Below the pieces are notes generated by a model that was not told the DNA's origin, ran no database searches, and worked only from the letters and a program-made list of their open reading frames with translations. This document shows positions 9,496 to 18,407 of a DNA stretch of 64,000 nt, piece by piece; position 1 is the first letter of the stretch; every line of letters begins with the position of its first letter. The stretch spans positions 434,001 through 498,000 of the forward strand of contig NZ_QPES01000001.1 in assembly GCF_009455685.1 (NCBI RefSeq), read 5' to 3'. The translations under genes and the position numbers were made by a program. This DNA is from Paraburkholderia hayleyella (GTDB taxonomy: Bacteria > Pseudomonadota > Gammaproteobacteria > Burkholderiales > Burkholderiaceae).

Positions 9496-10151
9496 GGGGT
9501 GGCTCCGGCGCAGGTAAAGCGCACACGGTCGCCAAACTGGAGCCGCGCGGCGGGGGTAAGGGAGGAGTTGAACAGCGTGAGGGGAGTGTGACCGATCAAC
9601 TGCCAGCGACTAGAAGCGGTCGCTGGATAGATGCCTGTTTGTTTCCCGCCGATACCGACCGAACCCGCTGCGATCATGGTCCGGGGTTGGGTGCGCAAGG
9701 GGGCGTGCAGGATGGGATCCAGCCCGCCCAGATAAGCGAAGCCCGGCTGAAAACCGACGAAAAAGACGGTGTATTCCACCTGGGTATGGCGCGCGATGAC
9801 TTCGCTGGCGCTGAGCCCGGTGTGTTCGGCGATATCCTCCAGATCGGGGCCGAATGGGCCACCGTAGTGCACGGGAACTTCGATTTCACGCCCCGACACG
9901 GCCTTGGGCGCTTTGCCGGCGGCATGCCAGGCGGTGTGCAATTGAGTGGCGAGCATGGCACTGTCGGCTTGCAGCGGATCGAAGATCAGCGTCAGGTTAT
10001 TCATTCCCGGTACCACGTCGAGGACATGCGGCCAGGTATAGGCAGCCTGGGCCATGGTCCAGATTTGCCGCTGACGCTCAAGCGTCGCGGGTGTGGGTAT
10101 GTCGCAGACCAGTGCGGAATCTCCGAGGAGGTAAATATGTGGCTGGATCAT
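9492..10151 (-). CDS. pxpB: 5-oxoprolinase subunit B (KipI family)
   Basis: 219-residue PxpB/KipI subunit that binds PxpC. It begins MIQPHIYLLGDSALVCDIP, the standard start, so I rejected a TTG start six codons upstream. The VPVHYGGPFGPDL segment, FFVGFQPGFAYLGGLDP and the GSVGIGGKQTGIYP motif are family signatures. The gene is transcribed away from the MarR-like regulator and heads a pxpB-pxpC pair. No strong ribosome site is visible upstream. Confidence 0.92.
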   Translation of the reverse strand: MIQPHIYLLGDSALVCDIPTPATLERQRQIWTMAQAAYTWPHVLDVVPGMNNLTLIFDPLQADSAMLATQLHTAWHAAGKAPKAVSGREIEVPVHYGGPFGPDLEDIAEHTGLSASEVIARHTQVEYTVFFVGFQPGFAYLGGLDPILHAPLRTQPRTMIAAGSVGIGGKQTGIYPATASSRWQLIGHTPLTLFNSSLTPAARLQFGDRVRFTCAGATP

Positions 10152-10378
10152 AATGAACGAGGAGGTCAAGGCAGAAAAAGCGGCAAGCGGGTCGGCAAGA
10201 TGCAGCGTCCAGGTATGTACGATGCACCAGGGCCGTTCGGAGAATGCGGTATTCCGGCCGATTTAAGGGTGTGCCGCGGAGCATTCGTGGTTTGTTGCCG
10301 GAAGATTCCTGAAATAAAGTGAGTCGAGCGCGTCGTACACTGCCTGGCATCTGTCAATCTGATCTGGAGAACTGTCGC

Positions 10379-10891
10379 ATGACGCGTTCGTTAACCCGGT
10401 TTGTTGCTTCGGAACATCTTGTTTCGGATACGAGTGAAGAGCTGTCCGAACTGGAATACGGCCTCATCATGGCGGGCAATGCTTTTAACCGCTGGATGAT
10501 GCGCTGCATGCTGGCTGCGGGCGGTAAGGACATGACGCCGATCGAGATTTCCGTGCTGCATCATGTGGGGCATCGGGAGCGCCGCAAACGGTTGGCGGAC
10601 ATCTGCTTCGTGCTCAACATCGAAGACACGCACATCGTTACTTATGCGCTCAAGAAGTTAGTGACAGGCGGGTATGTAAAAAGCGAAAAAATCGGCAAGG
10701 AAGTGTTTTTTTCGACGACGGATGCAGGACAGGCTTTGTGCCTCGAGTATCGTGAAGTGCGTGAAAGCTGCCTGATCGCCGTGTTGCGCGAAAGCGGTCT
10801 TTCCAATGAGCAGATCGGGGTTGCGGCGCACATACTGCGGCACGCGTCCGGACTGTACGATTCGGCGGCGCGGGCTGCCGCCTCGCTTTAG
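10379..10891 (+). CDS. Winged-helix MarR-family transcriptional regulator
   Basis: 170-residue winged-helix protein. The HTH region follows TPIEISVLHHVGHRERRKRL and contains VLNIEDTHIVTYALKKLVTGG as the recognition part, then the wing KSEKIGKEVFFSTTDAG. I start at ATG 10379, which has CTGGAGA upstream. A GTG 20 codons earlier lacks a ribosome site. It is divergent from pxpB-pxpC across about 230 bp, so control of that pair is plausible but inferred. Sequelogs beside pxp genes are common in Burkholderia. Confidence 0.85.
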   Translation: MTRSLTRFVASEHLVSDTSEELSELEYGLIMAGNAFNRWMMRCMLAAGGKDMTPIEISVLHHVGHRERRKRLADICFVLNIEDTHIVTYALKKLVTGGYVKSEKIGKEVFFSTTDAGQALCLEYREVRESCLIAVLRESGLSNEQIGVAAHILRHASGLYDSAARAAASL

Positions 10892-10997
10892 AGCCGCTTA
10901 TGTAGTCATCCCGGATGAGGCTCGGACGGATAAGCGCGCTAGTCGACAGGTTAAAGTCGCGGGCGTATCACATTAATCATTTGCCTGCTTTGAAACC

Positions 10998-12035
10998 ATG
11001 AAAAATTATTTATTCAGTGGCCTTGTTAATAAACGCCCGGCGCAGATAAAAATGGAGGTGTGGCCTGAAAATAAACCGCCAGCGACTTTCTCTAAAAGTG
11101 TCGAGATTTCCAGTGATTCAGTAGTAGACAATTCGATCAAATATCCGCAGATGTTTCATGGGACCACTTTTCCCGAGGGCGGGGAGATAGTGGAGGATGC
11201 TTCTTCTATTCTAAAGAAAAATAATATTAACCAGGCGCCGTCATTGACTGCGGCGAAAAGTGGAAGCAATGTCGATCCAGCCCGCTCTAGCCTGATGAGG
11301 TTGCAGGAAATAATCAGTAAATTTGAATTTCCTGAAACTATTTCAACCAGGGTGTATGACGAACATCTGAAATCGGGTTCAGTTAAAAAGGATTTCGAAA
11401 AAAATGCACCGGAATTAATCATGGAGGCGCGTGAAAATTCCAGAGTCATCACGGCAGCTCTGGGTGGTGCTGAAAACGTGGCGCGGATAAAAATGCTTCT
11501 TGTCGAGCATGCCCTGCACGTCAACCCGCAGGCAGAATCTGATTCTTCTGGTTCTTCTGATTACCTGCTAGCCGATGAGTGCTTGCGGTGCTCGGCATTA
11601 AATTACGCCAGGCTTCACATTGAGGCGGAGACTCGGCAAAAAAATATCATTATGGATATCAATCGGAAGTATTCATTCCGTCTCCCGGTGGAGCCGCCGA
11701 TCAAATACTCCCGGTTAATTTCCGGGGACGGGGAAGTGTTGTTATTTCTGAAGTGCGATACATCGATGTGGTCCAATTTCAGAAGGGCATGTAACCAATT
11801 TTCGTCTTGTAATTGTTCCACCATAAAAGAAAAGCGTTTATTTGAAAGGGCGATAACTCAATATAAGTGTGGTGTAAAGAAAAGCGAATTTAATGCCGAA
11901 ACGGTCAAGTTTGCGCAATTATCCGCGCTGGTTGTTTTCGTCGTCGTGGTTGATTCAATCAGCGATCACGTAAAAAATTCCGACATCATGAAATATATCC
12001 GGCTGACACAAAATATGTGGCCATCCACCACGTAA
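10998..12035 (+). CDS. Unknown AT-rich orphan protein (possible secreted effector)
   Basis: 345 residues with no family I recognise. It is clearly lower in GC than its neighbours and rich in Lys, Asn, Ser and Ile codons. The first ~100 residues are Ser/Asn/Pro-rich and probably flexible. From residue ~100 the protein looks helical and compact (EIISKFEFPETISTRVYDEH, ITAALGGAENVARIKMLL). It has several cysteines in the C-terminal half, including CNQFSSCNCS. There is no signal peptide or clear membrane helix, although LSALVVFVVVVDSI near the end is hydrophobic. The layout resembles translocated effectors, which is only inference. It stands alone between conserved genes, suggesting transfer. Confidence 0.6.
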   Translation: MKNYLFSGLVNKRPAQIKMEVWPENKPPATFSKSVEISSDSVVDNSIKYPQMFHGTTFPEGGEIVEDASSILKKNNINQAPSLTAAKSGSNVDPARSSLMRLQEIISKFEFPETISTRVYDEHLKSGSVKKDFEKNAPELIMEARENSRVITAALGGAENVARIKMLLVEHALHVNPQAESDSSGSSDYLLADECLRCSALNYARLHIEAETRQKNIIMDINRKYSFRLPVEPPIKYSRLISGDGEVLLFLKCDTSMWSNFRRACNQFSSCNCSTIKEKRLFERAITQYKCGVKKSEFNAETVKFAQLSALVVFVVVVDSISDHVKNSDIMKYIRLTQNMWPSTT

Positions 12036-12053
12036 TGGAGGATGAGTGACGAG

Positions 12054-12149
12054 ATGCTGCTCGGCTTGTCGTTTATTGCATTGAGTTTAATCATGAACCC
12101 GATGGCTAAAGATAAAACCCGCCCCAGATCACGAAAGCCACTGCTCTAA
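12054..12149 (+). other. Possible 31-residue small ORF
   Basis: A short ORF just downstream of the orphan gene encodes a hydrophobic start (MLLGLSFIALSLIM) followed by a strongly basic tail (KDKTRPRSRKPLL). The shape is that of a tiny membrane peptide. The ribosome site is weak and no homolog is recognised, so it may be chance. Confidence 0.2.
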
Positions 12150-12216
12150 TTCCGGCGGCGTTTCGCATGTCTGGGGTTTTGCAGCGTCGACGTCATACAG
12201 CGTCATTTAGCGGTTT

Positions 12217-12888
12217 TTAATCTTTAACTTTCGTCGGCTTACCCGCGCTGTGGTTCAAGCCGCCCAGGCCATCGGCAGCTTCTTGCTGGTGAGCGGCCGA
12301 CGGGGTGTGCCAGCCGGTTTCGGTGATGATTGCGTCGAGCGGCACGTCGTGCGGTTGTCGGGGCAACTGGGCTACGTGTCCGACTTCGTAAGCGATGCCT
12401 ATCGTCATGGGCCGGGTTGCGTGAGGCCAGGCGGCCAGGGTGCGATCGTAAAAACCCCCACCGTAGCCGAGCCGGTAGCCCGCGTCATCAAACCCGATGC
12501 AGGGCACGAAGAGCAGCTCGGGAATCACGACCTCGTCCGACGTGGGTTCGGGGATGTCGCGGAAGCCCGGCCGCATGGTCATGTCGGGGCTCCAGCGATG
12601 AAATTCGAGCGGCGCATCGTGGGCCACGATGACCGGCAGGCCGATTTGCCGGCCCCCGCCATGGGCGAGCCAGATAGCTAGTGCGCCACGCATGTTGAAC
12701 TCACCGGCAAGCGGCCAGTAAGCGCTCACGCAGGCAGGCGCATGACGCTTGAGAGCATCGAGTACATGACGGCCCAGCGCAGCATTGCGCGCGGGGTCCG
12801 ATGCGATCTGCCGACGGGTTTTTAGCAGGGCTTGACGCAAGGCCTTTTTCGCTTCGGCCAGGGGGTTGCATGCTATGCTTTGTGCCAC
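12217..12888 (-). CDS. 5-formyltetrahydrofolate cyclo-ligase
   Basis: About 223 residues. The enzyme uses ATP to convert 5-formyl-THF to 5,10-methenyl-THF. Evidence is the N-terminal KKALRQALLKTRRQI, the substrate region VSAYWPLAGEFNM and the late GYRLGYGGGFYDRTLA block carrying the nucleotide-binding Gly-rich loop. I place the start at GTG 12888 (VAQSIACNPLAEAKK), which has GGAG five bases upstream and matches relatives beginning AQSIACNP. The longer frame to 13002 would run into the divergent transglycosylase gene. The C-terminus carries a ~25-residue extension (HQQEAADGLGG). Confidence 0.9.
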   Translation of the reverse strand: MAQSIACNPLAEAKKALRQALLKTRRQIASDPARNAALGRHVLDALKRHAPACVSAYWPLAGEFNMRGALAIWLAHGGGRQIGLPVIVAHDAPLEFHRWSPDMTMRPGFRDIPEPTSDEVVIPELLFVPCIGFDDAGYRLGYGGGFYDRTLAAWPHATRPMTIGIAYEVGHVAQLPRQPHDVPLDAIITETGWHTPSAAHQQEAADGLGGLNHSAGKPTKVKD

Positions 12889-12908
12889 TTCGTGCTCCAG
12901 AAACAAAG

Positions 12909-14879
12909 ATGTCCAAACGCCTTGTCCGAGTATATCGCGCGGCTGGTCTGGCGCTAGCTGCGGCAGTATTTGCCGGGCTCTGCATTCCCATGGCCGTGGC
13001 ACAGCCGGCGCCGCTGTTCGTTCCCTCCAGCGATGACCAGACTTTCATCCAGTTACGCGAAGCCTCGCGTAAAAACGATCCCGCGCGGGCGGCCCAACTG
13101 GCGGCCACGATTGCCGATTATCCCGCTCCGTCATACCTTGAGTATTTTCAGATCAAACCGCAGTTGTTTGATACGCAAGGGCGCGCGCGCACAGATGTGC
13201 CGGATGACCTGATTCTCGCATTCCTGAAGAAGTACGACGGCCAGGCGATCGCCGACCGTATGCGCAACGATTATCTGCTGGTACTGGGCGCACGGCATGA
13301 CTGGCGCAATTTCGAATCGCAGTATGCCCGCTTTGTGCTGGACGATGACACCCAGGTGAAATGTTATGCGCTCGAAGCGCGTGCCGCACGTGGCGAGAAC
13401 GTCGCCGATGCCGCACGCGCGTTGCTGGTCGAGCCGCGCAAGTACGGTGAGGGCTGCGTCGATCTGGTAACGGCGCTGGCGGCTGCACGGCAGTTTTCCA
13501 GTGACGATGTCTGGCAGCAGGTTCGTCTCGCTTATGAGCAAAACCAAACCACCACGGGCCGTAAGCTGGTGGATGCGCTAGGCAGCCAGAGCCCGGACCC
13601 GGCAGCGCTTAACCAGGCGCTTGGCACGCCACCGCTGGCGCTGACGCGTGGGGTTGGCAGCGACACCCAGTCGCATCAGTTGGCGCTGTTAGCGACCACG
13701 CGCATGGCGCGCAACGATCCGGTGTTGGCTGCTACCACGTTTGCGCCACTGGCACCGTCGCTGAGCGCAGCCGAAAAAGCCGCCGGCTGGGGCACGATTG
13801 CTTATCAGGCGGCGCTCAAGCAGATGCCCGGGGCGGTGGACTGGTATCGCCTGTCGGCCAATGGCGCGCTTTCCAGCGTTGCTTACGAATGGCGGACACG
13901 GATGGCCCTGGTGGCGGGTGACTGGGCGATGGTGCGCTGGTCGATTGAGCAGATGCCCGCGGCGCTGCGCAGTCAGCCCGCATGGATTTACTGGCATGCG
14001 CGTGCGCTCAAACAAGGCGGCGACAGTGCGCAAGCCAATCAGGAGTTCGCCCAGATTGCGCCGGGCTACAACTTCTACGGCCAACTGGCAGCCGAAGAAC
14101 TCGGCCAGAAAATCACCATTCCACCTAAAACCACGGTGACCGATGCGGAAGTCCAGCAAGCGGGTATGACACCGGGGTTTGCGCTGTCGCAGCGGTTTTA
14201 TCAACTCAATTTGCGCCTGGAAGGCAACCGCGAATGGAACTGGCCGCTGCGCGGCATGAGCGACCGCGAACTCATTGCCGCTGCCGAGTACGCCCGCCGT
14301 ATCCAGCTTTTAGACCGTGCAGTCAATACCGCGGACAAAACCAGAACCGAACACGATTTCTCGCTGCGCTATCTGTCGCCGTTCCGCGATATCGTCGAGC
14401 GCGATTCGCAGTCCAACGGTCTTGATGTCGAATGGGCTTATGGCTTGATTCGCCAGGAGTCGCGCTTCATTCTGAATGCGCGCTCTGAAGTCGGTGCCAG
14501 TGGCCTGATGCAACTGATGCCTGGCACGGCGCAACTGGTGGCCAAAAAGATCGGTTTGGGGCCGGTGTCCCGGGCACAGATGAACGATCTCAACACCAAT
14601 ATCCTGTTGGGCACTAATTATCTGGCGATGGTTTATAACCAGTTCGACGGTTCCGCCGTGCTGGCGACAGCCGGCTATAACGCCGGCCCCGGACGGCCGC
14701 GCAACTGGCGCAAAACCTTGCCCGGTCCGGTTGAGGGTGCGATTTTCGCTGAAGCCATCCCGTTCCAGGAAACACGTGATTACGTCAAAAATGTGTTGTC
14801 GAACACCGTGTACTACGGGGTTCTGTTCGAAGGACGCCCGCAGTCGCTGAAGGCGCGTCTGGGTTACATCACGCCGTAA
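12909..14879 (+). CDS. slt: Soluble lytic murein transglycosylase (Slt70 type)
   Basis: 656-residue periplasmic enzyme that cleaves the MurNAc-GlcNAc bond with 1,6-anhydro product formation. The ATG at 12909 starts a signal peptide (basic MSKRLVRVYRAA, hydrophobic core, AVAQP cleavage region). A superhelical alpha domain fills residues 40-460. The C-terminal SLT domain has YGLIRQESRF with catalytic Glu near 517, then GASGLMQLMPGTAQLVAKK and ATAGYNAGPGRPRNWR. The catalytic set looks complete. It is divergent from the cyclo-ligase with about 20 bp between starts, so the promoters must overlap the coding ends. Confidence 0.92.
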   Translation: MSKRLVRVYRAAGLALAAAVFAGLCIPMAVAQPAPLFVPSSDDQTFIQLREASRKNDPARAAQLAATIADYPAPSYLEYFQIKPQLFDTQGRARTDVPDDLILAFLKKYDGQAIADRMRNDYLLVLGARHDWRNFESQYARFVLDDDTQVKCYALEARAARGENVADAARALLVEPRKYGEGCVDLVTALAAARQFSSDDVWQQVRLAYEQNQTTTGRKLVDALGSQSPDPAALNQALGTPPLALTRGVGSDTQSHQLALLATTRMARNDPVLAATTFAPLAPSLSAAEKAAGWGTIAYQAALKQMPGAVDWYRLSANGALSSVAYEWRTRMALVAGDWAMVRWSIEQMPAALRSQPAWIYWHARALKQGGDSAQANQEFAQIAPGYNFYGQLAAEELGQKITIPPKTTVTDAEVQQAGMTPGFALSQRFYQLNLRLEGNREWNWPLRGMSDRELIAAAEYARRIQLLDRAVNTADKTRTEHDFSLRYLSPFRDIVERDSQSNGLDVEWAYGLIRQESRFILNARSEVGASGLMQLMPGTAQLVAKKIGLGPVSRAQMNDLNTNILLGTNYLAMVYNQFDGSAVLATAGYNAGPGRPRNWRKTLPGPVEGAIFAEAIPFQETRDYVKNVLSNTVYYGVLFEGRPQSLKARLGYITP

Positions 14880-14891
14880 CGTTTCTACCGC

Positions 14892-14930
14892 CGCCACGGC
14901 CATGCCCTGTCCGGGGGCATGGCCGTGGCG
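14892..14930 (+). terminator. Strong stem-loop after slt
   Basis: A perfect 16-bp stem (14892-14907 with 14915-14930, arm CGCCACGGCCATGCCC) with a 7-base loop is followed by TTTGTCGTTG. It begins 12 bp after the slt stop and is probably its intrinsic terminator, though the T tract is short. Confidence 0.75.
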
Positions 14931-14992
14931 TTTGTCGTTGTGCCTGGCCTGGCTTGGCTGCGGCATCAAACCTTTCCTTGCTGAGGTTCGCC

Positions 14993-15640
14993 ATGAAACT
15001 AGTGATCGGTGACAAAAACTATTCGTCATGGTCGATGCGCGCATGGCTGCTGCTCAAGCATTTCGACATTCCCTTCACTGAAATCCCGATTGAATTGCAC
15101 GAAGCGGATTCGACCGCGGAGATTCTCACGTATTCGCCGTCTGGCAAGGTGCCATGCCTGATCGGCGAGGGCGGATTGCGGGTGTGGGATTCACTGGCGA
15201 TTGCAGAGACGCTCGCAGAGCATTTTCCACAACATGCGCTATGGCCGCGTGATGCGTTGCGGCGCAGCCAGGCGCGCAGCATTAGCGCCGAAATGCATTC
15301 GGGTTTTACGGACCTGCGCGCGAACATGTGGATGGATATTCGCGGGTCGTTTCCGGGGCAGGGCGTGACGCCTGGCGTGCTGGCGGATATCGCGCGCATC
15401 GAAACCCTCTGGAGCACTTGCCTCGAAGCCCACGGCGGACCGTTCCTATATGGTGAGTTCTGCATTGCCGACGCGATGTATGCCCCCGTGGTGATGCGCT
15501 TCAATACCTGGCAGCCTGCGCTATCTCCTGTCGCGGCAAGTTACGCTGCACGCGTCACCGCGCTACCTGCCGTTGCGACATGGATCCGCGAGGCGCAAAA
15601 CGAACAGCATCGCCTTTCCAGCGATGCTATCGGCGTATGA
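14993..15640 (+). CDS. Glutathione S-transferase family protein
   Basis: 215-residue GST. The thioredoxin-like N-terminal domain starts MKLVIGDKNYSSWSMRAWLLL with the S-x-x-S region that binds glutathione, then the cis-Pro motif SGKVPCLI and the DSLAIAETLAE signature. The helical C-terminal domain follows, with ADAMYAPVVMRF. I start at ATG 14993 (GAGG upstream) rather than a frame opening 13 codons earlier. Its stop overlaps the cca start by four bases (ATGA), so the two genes are co-translated although their functions are unrelated. Confidence 0.9.
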   Translation: MKLVIGDKNYSSWSMRAWLLLKHFDIPFTEIPIELHEADSTAEILTYSPSGKVPCLIGEGGLRVWDSLAIAETLAEHFPQHALWPRDALRRSQARSISAEMHSGFTDLRANMWMDIRGSFPGQGVTPGVLADIARIETLWSTCLEAHGGPFLYGEFCIADAMYAPVVMRFNTWQPALSPVAASYAARVTALPAVATWIREAQNEQHRLSSDAIGV

Positions 15641-16884
15641 ATATTTACGCGGTGGGGGGCGCGATTCGAGACGAATTGCTGGGCGTGCCCGTGAAAGATT
15701 TCGATTACGTGGTGGTGGGGGCGACGCCCGAGCAGATGGCCGCGCAAGGGTATCGGCCTGTCGGCAAGGATTTCCCGGTGTTCCTGCATCCCCAGACGCA
15801 CGCCGAATACGCGCTGGCTCGCACGGAGCGCAAGACCGCAGCGGGTTATCACGGCTTCCAGTTTTTCTATGCCCCGGATGTGACGCTCGAGCAGGACCTG
15901 GCGCGGCGTGATCTGACCATCAACGCGATGGCCCGCGAAGTCCGTCCCGATGGCGTGCTGACAGGCCCGGTTATTGATCCTTTCAACGGTCAGGCGGATG
16001 TGGCGGCGCGCGTGTTTCGCCATGTCGGCGATGCATTTATCGAAGATCCGGTGCGCATTTTGCGTGTCGCGCGTTTTGCAGCACGCTTTGCTGATTTCAG
16101 CGTGGCGCCAGAAACAATGGCGCTGATGCAGCGCATGACGGCTGCAGGCGAAGTCGATGCACTCGTGGCCGAGCGCGTGTGGCAGGAAATCGCGCGGGGG
16201 CTGATGGAGCCCAAGCCTTCGCGGATGTTCGCGGTGTTGCGCGAGTGCGGGGCGTTGGCGCGGGTCTTGCCTGAAGTTGATGCGCTTTTTGGCGTGCCGC
16301 AGCGCGCCGATTTTCACCCCGAGGTCGATACCGGCGTGCACGTGATGATGGTGGTCGATCATGCGGCGGCGCGGGGCTATGCCTTGCCCGTGCGCTTTGC
16401 CGCGCTGACTCACGATCTAGGCAAGGCAACGACGCCTGCCGATATATTGCCGCGCCATCTGGGCCATGAAGGACGCAGCGTGGATTTGCTTAAGCCTTTG
16501 TGCGAGCGTTTGCGCGTGCCGAACGAGTGCCGCGATCTGGCGCTGCTGGTGGCACGTGAGCACGGCAATATTCATCGCGTGGCGGATACCGGCGCGGCGG
16601 GGCTGGTGCGGCTGTTCGAGCGTTGCGATGCGTTGCGCAAGCCCGCGCGCTTTGCCGAAGCCTTGCAGGCTTGCGAGGCGGACGCGCGAGGACGGTTGGG
16701 GTTCGAGAGCGGTACCTATCCGCAGGCTGAGCGTTTGCGGGTGGCGCTGGTCGCGGCGCGTGCCGTCGATGCCGGGGCGGTGGCGCAAACGTGCGCGGCA
16801 CAACCCGGGCTGATTCGTGAGGCTGTGCATCGGGCGCGGGTCGAGGCCGTCGCGCGGGCACTGGACGATGCCGCCCAGGATTGA
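15637..16884 (+). CDS. cca: Multifunctional CCA tRNA nucleotidyltransferase/phosphohydrolase
   Basis: 415-residue enzyme that adds and repairs the 3' CCA of tRNAs. The start MNIYAVGGAIRDELLGVPVKDFDYV carries the class II nucleotidyltransferase head with the DxD-type DFDY, followed by RRDLTINAMA and RILRVARFAARF of the neck. The HD phosphohydrolase domain is visible at THDLGKATTP and HEGRSV, so this is the multifunctional gammaproteobacterial/betaproteobacterial form. Length matches the ~412-residue E. coli enzyme. Earlier in-frame start codons lie inside the GST gene and were discarded. Confidence 0.94.
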   Translation: MNIYAVGGAIRDELLGVPVKDFDYVVVGATPEQMAAQGYRPVGKDFPVFLHPQTHAEYALARTERKTAAGYHGFQFFYAPDVTLEQDLARRDLTINAMAREVRPDGVLTGPVIDPFNGQADVAARVFRHVGDAFIEDPVRILRVARFAARFADFSVAPETMALMQRMTAAGEVDALVAERVWQEIARGLMEPKPSRMFAVLRECGALARVLPEVDALFGVPQRADFHPEVDTGVHVMMVVDHAAARGYALPVRFAALTHDLGKATTPADILPRHLGHEGRSVDLLKPLCERLRVPNECRDLALLVAREHGNIHRVADTGAAGLVRLFERCDALRKPARFAEALQACEADARGRLGFESGTYPQAERLRVALVAARAVDAGAVAQTCAAQPGLIREAVHRARVEAVARALDDAAQD

Positions 16885-16905
16885 TCTCAGGCACTTTCTC
16901 GTGCG

Positions 16906-17100
16906 TTAAAGCAGCCGTGCGATGAACGAAAGCAGCATCGACATGACAAGCGTCGACATAAACGGAAACGGATAGTCGCGTCCGAACAGCCGTAGCGTGA
17001 CATCGCCCGGCATCCGGCCGATCCCCAGCCGCCGCAGCCAGGGCCAGCAGCTCGAGAGGATGGCGACAGCGATAAAGGTCGTCAGTAGCCAGCGGAGCAT
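16906..17100 (-). CDS. DUF2905 small membrane protein
   Basis: 64-residue protein with two hydrophobic helices around a conserved centre, WLRRLGIGRMPGDVTLRLFGRDYPFPF, which is the DUF2905 signature (partially listed: LGRMPGD-like and FPF). The function is unknown. The chosen ATG at 17100 starts MLRWLLTTFIAVAIL. An upstream extension would be made of Glu-Pro-His repeats from the nonamer repeat and is not credible. It lies directly downstream of the MidA-like gene on the same strand. Confidence 0.8.
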   Translation of the reverse strand: MLRWLLTTFIAVAILSSCWPWLRRLGIGRMPGDVTLRLFGRDYPFPFMSTLVMSMLLSFIARLL

Positions 17101-17111
17101 GGCATTGGCTC

Positions 17112-17147
17112 GATCAGGTTCATGGGGCTCATGGGGCTCATGAGGTT
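17112..17147. repeat. Degenerate nonamer tandem repeat between two genes
   Basis: Four copies of a nine-base unit (CATGGGGCT twice, CATGAGGTT and a degenerate GATCAGGTT) fill the gap between the methyltransferase stop and the DUF2905 start. No regulatory protein is known to me for it. Confidence 0.6.
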
Positions 17148-17149
17148 CA

Positions 17150-18394
17150 TCACAGGGTGTGGGAACGATCGCCACGGGCGAATGCGTCGACCATGCCGTC
17201 GATGCCGCGTGAAAATGCGATCACTTTGAATAGCTCGCCCATCTCCGCTTCTGACAGCAGCTTTTGCAGGGCATTGGCTGCGGGCAGATAGCGGCGCGTA
17301 TCGTTGGGGTCGATCGTGGCGAGCGCCTCGGTGATACCCGCATTCAGCAAAAAACGCGCTTGCGAGGTATAGCCGAGCAGATCGGCCCCTGCCTCGGTGC
17401 CTGCGAGCGCGATACCCGTGAAGTCGATGTGCGCGGTGATGTCCTGCAAGCCAGGGTAAACAAATGGATCGCCATGCGCCCGGTGGCGGTAATGGCACAT
17501 CAGCGTGCCTTGCGCCCGTTGCGGATGGTAGTACTCATGGCGCGGAAAACCGTAATCGAAGAAAAACGCCGCACCTCGCGTGAGCATGGTGCAGACGGTA
17601 TGCGTGAAAGCCCGTGCGGCATCGTGTGTTTCGGTGAGGTAGGTGCCGTCGGTTTCGATCTCCGCGAGCAGGGCTGCGTTGTCGTGACCGGGAGGCGCAT
17701 CTGGTGCATCCGGAGTGCGGGATGCGTCCAGCGCGCGGTCGGAGAACGTCAGCGTGCCATCGTCAGCCAGTGTCACACCGCGCTCATGCCAGATGCCATC
17801 GGTTTGCGCGAAGAGTCGCACCGGCATGGCATCGAGTACTTCATTGCCGAGCACCACGCCCTCGAAGCGTTCCGGCAGCGTGTCGAGCCAGCGCACACGA
17901 GAGGCGAGCGCAGGTGCTTGCGCTTCGATCGTGGCGCGTTGACGCTCGCGCAGCTCACCTGACAAATCGACAATCGAATAACTGTCGAACGGAAGATTCG
18001 CCTGATCCTCACCAGCATGGGCGGCGAGTGCGTTGAGCAGCCCCGCAGCCAGTTGCCCGGTGCCTGCGCCGAACTCCAGCAGGTTACGTGTGTGGCTTTG
18101 TGCCAGTGCCTGGGCGACCGGTTGCGCGAGCGTGGTGGCGAATAGCGGTGAGAGTTCGGGGGCCGTGATGAAGTCACTGCCGTCTTCGCTGCGACGGCCG
18201 AACTTGATCGATCCGCCGCTGTAATAACCCAGGCCGGGCGCGTACAACGCCTGTTCCATATAGCGATCGAAACGCAGCCAGCCTCCCGCTTTTTCGATCA
18301 GCGTGCGGATGTGCTGCGACAGTGCCCCGGATTGCGCAAGCGCCTCCGGAGCAGGAGCGGGTAAACTACCCGGTTGGTGTTCTTTCGGATTCAT
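17150..18394 (-). CDS. Class I SAM-dependent methyltransferase (MidA/NDUFAF7-like)
   Basis: 414-residue protein of the SAM_MT_MidA family. In mitochondria the relative NDUFAF7 methylates an arginine of complex I. The bacterial target is unproven. Signatures are YMEQALYAPGLGYYSGG at the start, the SAM-binding LLEFGAGTGQLAAGLL, LGNEVLDAMPVRLF, and the late DYGFPRHEYYHPQR with QDITAHIDFTGIA. The ATG at 18394 (MNPKEHQPG) is taken because the longer frame overlaps the divergent SDR gene. It and the SDR start 14 bp apart on opposite strands. Confidence 0.88.
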   Translation of the reverse strand: MNPKEHQPGSLPAPAPEALAQSGALSQHIRTLIEKAGGWLRFDRYMEQALYAPGLGYYSGGSIKFGRRSEDGSDFITAPELSPLFATTLAQPVAQALAQSHTRNLLEFGAGTGQLAAGLLNALAAHAGEDQANLPFDSYSIVDLSGELRERQRATIEAQAPALASRVRWLDTLPERFEGVVLGNEVLDAMPVRLFAQTDGIWHERGVTLADDGTLTFSDRALDASRTPDAPDAPPGHDNAALLAEIETDGTYLTETHDAARAFTHTVCTMLTRGAAFFFDYGFPRHEYYHPQRAQGTLMCHYRHRAHGDPFVYPGLQDITAHIDFTGIALAGTEAGADLLGYTSQARFLLNAGITEALATIDPNDTRRYLPAANALQKLLSEAEMGELFKVIAFSRGIDGMVDAFARGDRSHTL

Positions 18395-18407
18395 CCGCGC
18401 ATTGTAA

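Noticed and set aside
12889..13002. Upstream extension of the 5-formyltetrahydrofolate cyclo-ligase frame
   Set aside because: It would run through the start of the divergent transglycosylase gene. GTG 12888 has GGAG and matches relatives.
13689..14204. 171-codon minus-strand frame inside slt
   Set aside because: Composition (His, Arg, Gly, Pro) is typical of an antisense frame, and slt is complete on the other strand.
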